This document shows, in pieces, positions 5,222 through 11,344 of a stretch of 11,344 bases of DNA. The position numbers were made by a program, and so were the translations under genes. Every line of letters starts with the position of its first letter. Position 1 is the first letter of the stretch. The stretch is from an uncultured Actinomycetes bacterium. Its GTDB lineage: Bacteria > Actinomycetota > Coriobacteriia > Coriobacteriales > RUG844. The notes beneath the pieces are model-generated. The model was not told where the DNA came from. It did not search any database and worked only from the letters and a program-made list of their open reading frames with translations. Location: positions 1 to 11,344 of the forward strand of contig OMSY01000048.1 of assembly GCA_900313875.1 (NCBI GenBank), in the 5' to 3' direction.

Positions 5222-6964
5222 CTTCAGGTCCTCAATCTCAGGCTTCCTTTGGAAGCGGGCGAGCTTGGTGGAGAGCAGCTGGTCAAGCAGGCTCTTGCCG
5301 CGCGGCTCAAGGTCGACCCTTCCGTCGTCGGTGCCTGGCACTATCTCAAGCGTGCGATCGATGCGCGCAAGAAGGGCAACGTCGTGTACGTGGCCACCAT
5401 CGCGGTCGCACTCGATTGTGACGAGACGCAGGTCCTCGCGTCGTTGTCCGAGGACAAGGTGCGGCCCTACGTGCCGCCGCGCATGCCCTCCTTCCCCTCC
5501 TTCAAAGGCGATCCCATCGTGCAGCGCCCCGTCATCGTCGGCATGGGGCCTGCCGGCCTTTTCGCCGCATTGGTGCTCGTCTGGGCCGGTGCCCGGCCCA
5601 TCGTGATCGAGCGCGGGGCCCCGGTGGAGGAGCGTCTCGAGGATGTACGGCGGTTCATCGAGACCGGTACGCTCGAGCCTGAGAGCAACATCCAGTTCGG
5701 CGAGGGAGGGGCCGGCACGTTCTCGGACGGCAAGCTCACCACCGGGACGCACAGCCCCTATGCGCATTTCATCCTCAGGACCCTCGTCGACGCCGGCGCA
5801 CCGAAGGAGATCCTCTGGCAGGCAAAGCCCCACATCGGCAGCGATATCCTTCCCAGCGTCATGAAGAACATCCGCACCAAGCTCCTCAAGAGTGGGGCCG
5901 AACTGCGCTTCCATACCCGTTTGGACGACCTCGTCATCGAGCGCGGGCGGGTGAGCAGGGTCATCTGCACCGACCTTGCCGACCCGGAGCATCGCAAGCT
6001 TGTCTTCGGTACCCAGAGCGTGGTGCTCGCCACCGGGCACAGTGCCCGCGACATCTTCGAGATGCTTGCCCGTCATGGGGTCGACCTGAGCCCGAAACCC
6101 TTCTCCATGGGCGTGCGCATCGAGCATGCCCAGAGGACCATCGACCGTGCCCAATACGGGAAGGCGGCGAGCATCCCCGGTATCGAGGCGGCCACGTACA
6201 AGCTTTTCTGCCATCTCAACGACAGCGATGACAACGGGTATGCCCGCGAGGACCGCAAGCGTGCGCGTATGCTGCGGCGTGCCTCCGCGGTGGAGGGGAA
6301 CATCCTCGGCTCATACCGGGCGCCTCAGACCGAGGTCGGCGTCAACCGCGGGGTCTATACCTTCTGCATGTGCCCCGGTGGGTCGGTGCTCGCCTCGACG
6401 AGCGAGGTGGGTGCGGTCGTCACGAATGGGGGCAGCCGGTTCGCGCGTCGGGCTCCCAATGCCAACTCCGGTCTGCTCGTCAACGTGTACCCCGAGGATT
6501 TCGAGGGAAGCGACCCCCTCGCGGGCATGCGCTTCCAGCGTCTCTGGGAACAGCGTGCCTTCGAGCTCGGTGGCGGTGGATACCAGGCTCCCGCGCAGCT
6601 TCTCGGCGATTTCATGAAGGGGCGTGCGTCCAAGGGGCCGGGCAGCATCACGCCCACGTATCCGCTCGGGGTCACCTGGACCGATCTCGAGGACTGTCTT
6701 CCCCCGTACATCACCCATGCGCTCCGCCTGGCCATCCCGCGGTTCGGTGCCAAGGTGCACGGATTCGACATGCATGACGCAGTGCTCACGGGCATAGAGA
6801 GCCGTTCCTCCTCGCCGGTGCGCATCAACCGCGACGAGGGGTTCCAGTCGAGCGTCATCGGCCTCTATCCCTGCGGTGAGGGTGCCGGCTACGCAGGCGG
6901 TATCATGTCCGCCGCAGCTGATGGCATCAATGTCGCCGTGGCCATCCTCGGAGGCATCCGCTAA
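5219..6964 (+). CDS. FAD-dependent dehydrogenase, COG2509-type (uncharacterised NAD(P)/FAD oxidoreductase)
   Basis: This 581-residue protein belongs to the large uncharacterised FAD-dependent dehydrogenases of COG2509. The N-terminal domain (about 1-100) starts MLQVLNLRLPL and contains YLKRAIDARKKGNVVYV, the family's small basic leader domain. PYVPPR links it to the FAD fold with VGMGPAGLFAAL (107-118) and PIVIERG. The signature SNIQFGEGGAGTFSDGKLTT (156-175) is intact, as are KPFSMGVRIEH (293-303), RGVYTFCMCPGG, and the C-terminal flavin motif CGEGAGYAGG (552-561). No substrate is established for the family. The TTG start at 5219 follows AAGGAG and gives the usual family N-terminus; an upstream in-frame start at 5063 would add 52 unrelated residues. 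It follows the other flavoprotein gene on the same strand after 210 bp. It is cytoplasmic, with no signal peptide. Confidence 0.93.
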   Translation: MLQVLNLRLPLEAGELGGEQLVKQALAARLKVDPSVVGAWHYLKRAIDARKKGNVVYVATIAVALDCDETQVLASLSEDKVRPYVPPRMPSFPSFKGDPIVQRPVIVGMGPAGLFAALVLVWAGARPIVIERGAPVEERLEDVRRFIETGTLEPESNIQFGEGGAGTFSDGKLTTGTHSPYAHFILRTLVDAGAPKEILWQAKPHIGSDILPSVMKNIRTKLLKSGAELRFHTRLDDLVIERGRVSRVICTDLADPEHRKLVFGTQSVVLATGHSARDIFEMLARHGVDLSPKPFSMGVRIEHAQRTIDRAQYGKAASIPGIEAATYKLFCHLNDSDDNGYAREDRKRARMLRRASAVEGNILGSYRAPQTEVGVNRGVYTFCMCPGGSVLASTSEVGAVVTNGGSRFARRAPNANSGLLVNVYPEDFEGSDPLAGMRFQRLWEQRAFELGGGGYQAPAQLLGDFMKGRASKGPGSITPTYPLGVTWTDLEDCLPPYITHALRLAIPRFGAKVHGFDMHDAVLTGIESRSSSPVRINRDEGFQSSVIGLYPCGEGAGYAGGIMSAAADGINVAVAILGGIR

Positions 6965-7055
6965 GGCTCTGTCGGTGTATCATGGCAGGTGCGTCGTCGT
7001 TGTGAGGTTTCCGCATCTCGTTGCTGGAGCAGGGAATCCATGGAACAGCACGGCA

Positions 7056-7121
7056 CAGGTGTGGTAGGGGCTCGGCCCCCAGACGGCACACCGTTCCCGC
7101 AGAAGGATGTGCCGTCACCTG
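7056..7121 (+). promoter_or_regulatory. Structured leader upstream of the MTA/SAH deaminase gene (possible three-way junction)
   Basis: CAGGT (7056-7060) can pair with ACCTG (7117-7121), enclosing two hairpins. These are GGGGC/GCCCC (7067-7071/7075-7079, loop TCG) and a perfect 9-bp stem GACGGCACA/TGTGCCGTC (7082-7090/7108-7116). The outer stem ends about 10 nt before the GAGGG ribosome site. An alternative stem GGTGTG/CACACC (7058-7063/7087-7092) would break this fold, so two states are possible. I recognise no known riboswitch consensus. The remainder of the 175-bp gap (6965-7055) shows nothing clear; TATCAT at 6978 lacks a -35. Confidence 0.4.
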
Positions 7122-7139
7122 GCTGAGAGAGAGGGCAGC

Positions 7140-8438
7140 ATGCTTTTCGCGCATATCGACATCCTCGATGAGGAGTTCATCTACCGGTCTGACCGCTTCG
7201 TCGGCATCGCCGATGGCAAGGTCGCCTACATCGGCGAGAAGGAACCCGAGCGCGATTTCGGCGAGGTCTACGACGGGCGTGGCAAGCTGCTCATGCCCGG
7301 TCTCTACAACGCTCATGCCCATGCGCCGATGACCCTCCTGCGCGGCTATGCCGAGAACAAGGCGCTCGATGCATGGCTCAACGAGCAGGTCTTCCCCTTC
7401 GAGGCGCGGATCGACGCGGCGCGCACGTATCCCGCGACGCTGCTCGCCATCGCGGAGATGCTGCGGTTCGGTGTCGTGTCCTTCTCGGACATGTACTATC
7501 AGACCGACGCACGGGCACGTGCCGTGGAGGAGTCCGGTATCAAAGCCAACCTCTGCGAGGGACTCATCGATTTCAACGACGAGGACTACCGTGACACCGG
7601 GTTCTACGAGCTCAACGAGCGTCTGATCCGCGAGTATCATGGCGCTTTCGACGGTCGGCTCAAGATGGACCTCTGCCTGCATGCCGAGTACACGACCACA
7701 CCGCTCTTCGTCCGTACCGTTGCCGACAGCGCACGGGAGCATGGCGTGAACATGCACGTGCACCTCTCGGAGACCCGCGGCGAGCATGAGGAGTGCAAGG
7801 CACGGCACGAGGGCCGTACCCCTGCCGCCTATTTCGCCGACCTGGGGGTGTTCGATGTGCCCACGACCGCAGCGCACTGCGTCTGGGTCGAGGAGGGGGA
7901 CCTCGCCATCTTCGCGGGCAAGGGTGTCACGGTGGCGACCAACCCCGTCTCCAACCTCAAGTTGGGGAGCGGCATCATGGATGAACCCGCCATCACCAAG
8001 GCAGGGGTCCGTCTCGCTCTCGGGACCGATGGGGTGGCGAGCAACAACAACCACAACATGTGGAAGGACCTCTTCATCCTCTCGCTCCTGCACAAGGGCG
8101 TGAGCTGCGACCCCGTCGGCATGGACCCACGTTATGCGCTCAAGGTGGCGACGCGCAACGGCGCGCTCTCGCAGTCGCGTCCCGATTGCGGGTTGCTTGC
8201 CGAAGGGATGTGCGCCGACCTCATCGTGATCGACACCGATGTGCCGTGGATGGCGCCGGTCACCCAGATGGAGCGCAACCTCGTGTACTCCGCGCAAGGC
8301 AGCGATGTCGTCCTCACGATGGTGGATGGCAAGGTGCTTTACCGTGATGGTGAATACCTGACAGTGGATGTCGAACGTGCTGCGTTCGAGACGCAGCGCG
8401 ACCGCGACGCGATCGTCTCCGAGCTCCAGGGGGCATGA
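7140..8438 (+). CDS. mtaD: Amidohydrolase, 5'-methylthioadenosine / S-adenosylhomocysteine deaminase type
   Basis: This 432-residue cytoplasmic amidohydrolase belongs to the TRZ/ATZ subgroup. It most resembles MTA/SAH deaminases, which convert methylthioadenosine or S-adenosylhomocysteine to the inosine analogues and ammonia. The metal and catalytic residues are all present: PGLYNAHAH with His59 and His61, His181 in LHAEYTTTP, MHVHLSET with His208 and Glu211, AAHCVWV with His246, and LGTDGVASNNN with Asp297. The closing small beta domain follows (MCADLIVIDTD, then MVDGKVLYRDG). ATG at 7140 has GAGGG 4 nt upstream; the frame is open to 7107 but that ATG abuts its purine-rich site. A purine nucleoside phosphorylase gene starts 33 bp later, supporting a purine-nucleoside substrate. 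A related deaminase acting on another adenosine derivative remains possible. Confidence 0.87.
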   Translation: MLFAHIDILDEEFIYRSDRFVGIADGKVAYIGEKEPERDFGEVYDGRGKLLMPGLYNAHAHAPMTLLRGYAENKALDAWLNEQVFPFEARIDAARTYPATLLAIAEMLRFGVVSFSDMYYQTDARARAVEESGIKANLCEGLIDFNDEDYRDTGFYELNERLIREYHGAFDGRLKMDLCLHAEYTTTPLFVRTVADSAREHGVNMHVHLSETRGEHEECKARHEGRTPAAYFADLGVFDVPTTAAHCVWVEEGDLAIFAGKGVTVATNPVSNLKLGSGIMDEPAITKAGVRLALGTDGVASNNNHNMWKDLFILSLLHKGVSCDPVGMDPRYALKVATRNGALSQSRPDCGLLAEGMCADLIVIDTDVPWMAPVTQMERNLVYSAQGSDVVLTMVDGKVLYRDGEYLTVDVERAAFETQRDRDAIVSELQGA

Positions 8439-8471
8439 GACGAGGGTGCGACGGCTGGAGCTGAGAGGACG

Positions 8472-9296
8472 ATGGATATGAGCAGACAGGATGGGCTCTT
8501 GGAGGGGGCTGCGTTTCTGCGGGACAGGGTATCCTGCGAGCCGCGCGTCGGGTTGGTCCTCGGCAGCGGGCTCGGTCAGATCGCCGATCTCATCGAGGAT
8601 GCGGTGGCGGTCCCCTATGCCGATGTCCCCCATCTCAGGGCTTCCACGGCATTGGGTCATGCGGGGCGGTTCGTCTGCGGCCTGCTTTCGGGGGTCCCCG
8701 TCATCTGTATGCAGGGCCGTCTGCACCCCTATGAGGGATACACGGCCGAGGAGGTCGTCTACCCTATCCGCCTCATGCGGCAGCTGGGCGCGGAACGGCT
8801 TCTGACGACCAACGCGAGCGGGGGCATCAACACCTCCTATCGGGTCGGTGACCTCGTGCTCATCTCCGATCACATCAACCTCATGGGTGGCAATCCCCTG
8901 ACAGGTCGTGTAGGCGAGACCGGCGGTATCGTCACCCCCGACATGAGCAAGGCATATCCCGAACATCTCCGTGCCGTCGCGCGGGAGGTCGCGCGGGGGC
9001 AGGGCGTCACCCTGCGGGAAGGCGTCTACATCGGTGTCCTCGGTCCCAGCTTCGAGACGCCGGCGGAGATCCGTGCGTTCCGCACCCTCGGCGCCGACCT
9101 CGTGGGCATGTCCACGGTGTACGAGGTCATCGCAGCGGTCGAGATGGGGATGGAGGTGCTGGGCATCTCGCTCGTGACCAACATGGCCGCAGGCGTACTC
9201 GACCAACCCATCAGCGGCGAGGAGGTCATGCAGGTCGGCGCGCGGCGCGCGGCTCTCCTTACCTCGCTCATCCGCAACATCGTCGCGGAGCTCTGA
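8472..9296 (+). CDS. punA: Purine nucleoside phosphorylase, trimeric type I (inosine/guanosine)
   Basis: This 274-residue enzyme is a trimeric, mammalian-like purine nucleoside phosphorylase, which splits inosine or guanosine with phosphate to give the base and ribose-1-phosphate. Seen in order: phosphate loop GSGLG (31-35), GRLHPYEGY (82-90) with the His85/Tyr87/Glu88 region, TNASGGIN (113-120, usually TNAAGG), DHINLMGGNPL, GPSFETPAE (191-199), VGMSTVYE (211-218) and SLVTNMAAG (233-241). Glu195 and Asn237 are the pair that select 6-oxopurines; the MTA phosphorylase branch has Ser and Asp there. ATG at 8472 lies 3 nt after GAGAGG; ATG at 8478 has better spacing (9 nt) and is an equal candidate. 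The gene follows the deaminase by 33 bp, so inosine-type products of that enzyme are likely substrates. Confidence 0.95.
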   Translation: MDMSRQDGLLEGAAFLRDRVSCEPRVGLVLGSGLGQIADLIEDAVAVPYADVPHLRASTALGHAGRFVCGLLSGVPVICMQGRLHPYEGYTAEEVVYPIRLMRQLGAERLLTTNASGGINTSYRVGDLVLISDHINLMGGNPLTGRVGETGGIVTPDMSKAYPEHLRAVAREVARGQGVTLREGVYIGVLGPSFETPAEIRAFRTLGADLVGMSTVYEVIAAVEMGMEVLGISLVTNMAAGVLDQPISGEEVMQVGARRAALLTSLIRNIVAEL

Positions 9297-9325
9297 CCTT
9301 CATGGACGTCAGGGGGCACAACGGG

Positions 9326-11344
9326 ATGCTGGACCGGCGCACGTTCGTCAAGCGTGCCGGTCTCGTCGCCCTTGTCGGTGCTCTGGCCCCTGCTGCGCTC
9401 GCGTCATGCAAACACGCGCCCGATTCCAACAACGCACCTGCGTCGTCATGGTTCTCCAGCTGGGCGAACACCGACCTCATCGGGTCGGTCACCTCGGAGA
9501 CGAGCGCGCTTCCGGTCGAGGATTTCCACCTGAACGTCAACCGGGATTGGCTTCTGACCGTCAAGGTGCCTCAGGGCCGGTCGCGGCATGATGCCTTCAC
9601 GGCTCGTGCGGACAAGGTCGATGAGCATTTGCAGGCCCTGCTGGAGGACAATGACCCCACCGTGCCCGGGTTCGATGCCGTCCGCGAGGTCCATGCGGCG
9701 TGTCTCGATGAGGCGACGCGCGAGTCCCTGGGCATCTCACCATTGCGGCCGTATATCGAGAAGGTCGTCTCCCTGTCGACGCTCGGGTCCCTGAGCGCGT
9801 ACCTTGCATTCGCGCCACAGCTCATCGTGGATCCTTTCATCCGGATTCAGGTCCATCCGGACCGTGATGACCCGGGACGCAACGCGGTCTATCTCGGGCC
9901 GGGGACATTCACGTTGGGAGATCCGGGTGAGTACCTCCAGCGCTCCGCCTTCGGAGCCAAGGTCAAGGCGACGAACGATGGCTTCTTCAAGGGGATGCTC
10001 GCGCGCATGGGATATTCTTCGCAGCGTGCCCAATCTCTCATCGATGATGCCTTCTCGTTGGAATCCTCCCTTGCGGGTGCCTGCACGAACGATGCGGGGC
10101 GTGCGAGGTCGGAATACGTGGACGCCTCATACAACCGCCTCTCGTTCGGCGAGCTCGTCGACAAGGCGCCGGCGTTCCCGCTTGCCGCGATACTCGGGGC
10201 GGTCGGGTTTTCCGAGGACGCCATCTATGTGCTCGAGGAGCCCGCCTGGCTTGCGCGGCTCGACAACCTGTACACACCGGAACACATGGAGGCGTTCAAG
10301 GCGTTGCTCATCGAGCACATGCTGATGGGGTACGGGATGTGCCTCGACCGGTCCGTGCGGCAGGTCGTGGATGCGTGGCGCAACGCGATCGATGGGACCT
10401 CGTACGAGGATGACCTGCGGCTCAACGCGCGGCGGATCCGTCATGGGTTCTTCAGGGGGGTTCTGGCGGAGCAGTTCGTCCGCTCATGGCGGCAGGATGA
10501 GGATGCCAAGGATGTCGATGAGCTTGCATCCCATGTGCGGGATGTGCTCGCGAACCAGGTGTACACGGGCAGCCGGCTGTCTGATCAGACGAGATGGCAG
10601 GCCTCCTTCAAGCTCTCCGCCACATCGTTGCGCATCGGGGCTCCCGAGCGTATGGGACGCACCACGGCATCGGCCGCACCGTATGCGGGTTTCGACCTTG
10701 CCTCGGCTCCGAGCCAGGACCTCGTCGGTTGGTGCGCATATGCATGGCGCTATGACTGGGGGTTGCTGCCCGGTCGGCTCTCCGACCCGGTGGAGGAGAC
10801 GGCATGGCGCATCTCCCCGCTCGACACGCAGGTGCGGTATCACCGCGACCTCAATGCCCTGGAGGTCCCCGCCGCCCTGATCGGTGCCGGTTTCCACGAT
10901 GCCGATGCCCCCTCGGCCAGCCGGGGTGCGCTCGGTGCCCTCATCGCACGCGAGCTCGTGCATGCGGTGGACGAGGGAGGCTCGTATCACGGTGCGGACG
11001 GGCGGCGTGCCCCATGGTGGACCGACGAGGACCGTGCTGCGTTCTCCGAGATATCCACGCGGGTTTCCGACCGCTATGGTGACATCCTCGTCTTGCCGCT
11101 GAGGCCCGAGGATGGTGGCCGTGTGGGTGCCGAGGGTCTTGCGGACATCGCGGCACTGCAATGCGTCGAGGCGCTCGAGGACCTGGAAGAGGCCAACCAT
11201 GCAGAGCTGCTCGTGGCTTTCGCCCGCCTCTGGCGTGCTCAGATGACCGGGGAATATGCCGACTCGTACCTGTCGGCGTCTTCCTATCCGTTCGGTTTCG
11301 TGCGCACGAACCTGGCGGTTCAGCAGGACGCCTGGTTCCATGAA
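9326..11344 (+). CDS. Tat-signal lipoprotein, M13 (neprilysin/PepO-like) family with degenerate active site (partial, 3' end beyond window)
   Basis: There are 673 codons open to the window edge. MLDRRTFVKRAG starts a twin-arginine signal. A hydrophobic stretch and the lipobox LASC follow, making Cys28 the lipid-bearing residue, so the protein is exported and membrane-anchored. The M13 fold is shown by DFHLNVNRDW (66-75, family DFYxYvNxxW), ALEVPAALIGAGF, HAVDEGGSYHGADGRRAPWW, AEGLAD (602-607) and YPFGFVRTN (654-662). The zinc motif HExxH reads RELVH (542-546): the first His is Arg, while Glu543, His546, Asp549, Glu603 and Asp607 remain. The usual His six residues before Arg660 is Tyr654, and NAxY is not recognisable. 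It is probably not an active peptidase. ATG at 9326 has AGGGGG 9 nt upstream; ATG at 9302 is an alternative. About 20-40 residues are likely missing at the C-terminus. It lies 29 bp after the phosphorylase gene, in the same operon. Confidence 0.85.
   Translation, partial: MLDRRTFVKRAGLVALVGALAPAALASCKHAPDSNNAPASSWFSSWANTDLIGSVTSETSALPVEDFHLNVNRDWLLTVKVPQGRSRHDAFTARADKVDEHLQALLEDNDPTVPGFDAVREVHAACLDEATRESLGISPLRPYIEKVVSLSTLGSLSAYLAFAPQLIVDPFIRIQVHPDRDDPGRNAVYLGPGTFTLGDPGEYLQRSAFGAKVKATNDGFFKGMLARMGYSSQRAQSLIDDAFSLESSLAGACTNDAGRARSEYVDASYNRLSFGELVDKAPAFPLAAILGAVGFSEDAIYVLEEPAWLARLDNLYTPEHMEAFKALLIEHMLMGYGMCLDRSVRQVVDAWRNAIDGTSYEDDLRLNARRIRHGFFRGVLAEQFVRSWRQDEDAKDVDELASHVRDVLANQVYTGSRLSDQTRWQASFKLSATSLRIGAPERMGRTTASAAPYAGFDLASAPSQDLVGWCAYAWRYDWGLLPGRLSDPVEETAWRISPLDTQVRYHRDLNALEVPAALIGAGFHDADAPSASRGALGALIARELVHAVDEGGSYHGADGRRAPWWTDEDRAAFSEISTRVSDRYGDILVLPLRPEDGGRVGAEGLADIAALQCVEALEDLEEANHAELLVAFARLWRAQMTGEYADSYLSASSYPFGFVRTNLAVQQDAWFHE

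Noticed and set aside
3473..6214. 913-codon open frame on the minus strand across the dipeptidase and flavoprotein genes
   Set aside because: It is antisense to three well-supported genes, has no recognisable motif, and is explained by GC bias at third codon positions. It crosses the palindrome, which naturally codes similar peptides on both strands.
7117..7135. CTGAGA in the deaminase leader as part of a TPP riboswitch
   Set aside because: The other TPP core elements are absent, and the gene is not a thiamine gene.
6927..9206. 759-codon open frame on the minus strand across the deaminase and phosphorylase genes
   Set aside because: It is a shadow of two enzymes with intact catalytic motifs; composition is His/Arg/Asp-rich, as expected for the reverse of GC-biased codons.

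Overview
The window is GC-rich (low 60s percent by eye), with tightly packed genes and strong GC bias at third codon positions, which opens long spurious antisense ORFs. Gene content and protein style suggest an anaerobic gut or oral actinobacterium of class Coriobacteriia (Olsenella, Atopobium or Collinsella-like). This taxonomic call is inference from resemblance; no rRNA or other marker gene is present.

Minus-strand block (1-2336). A partial N-terminally anchored membrane protein, possibly GIDE-like, lies downstream of a PspA/IM30 membrane-stress gene, with a GC-rich hairpin between them. A DegV-family fatty-acid-binding protein gene follows on the same strand, separated from pspA by a gap that holds hairpins.

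Plus-strand block (2634-6964). A zinc-dependent M19 dipeptidase is followed 32 bp later by a HI0933-family flavoprotein, and after a 210-bp leader by a COG2509-type FAD-dependent dehydrogenase that starts at TTG. The HI0933-family gene carries the most striking feature of the window. This is a near-perfect palindrome (40-bp perfect arms, 5-nt loop, about 129 bp with its outer arms and an internal 24-bp duplication) that sits inside the coding sequence and is translated in frame as about 43 extra residues. It resembles in behaviour the in-frame palindromic elements of Rickettsia, or REP-type elements.

Plus-strand purine block (7140-11344). An MTA/SAH deaminase-type amidohydrolase and a trimeric 6-oxopurine nucleoside phosphorylase form a two-step deamination and phosphorolysis pair. 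The deaminase is preceded by a leader that can fold as a three-way junction next to the ribosome binding site. The last gene, which runs off the window, is a Tat-signal lipoprotein with the M13 (neprilysin/PepO) fold. Its zinc motif reads RELVH instead of HExxH, and the transition-state histidine appears to be tyrosine, so it looks like an inactive peptidase homologue.

No tRNA, rRNA, CRISPR array, transposase or phage gene was seen.
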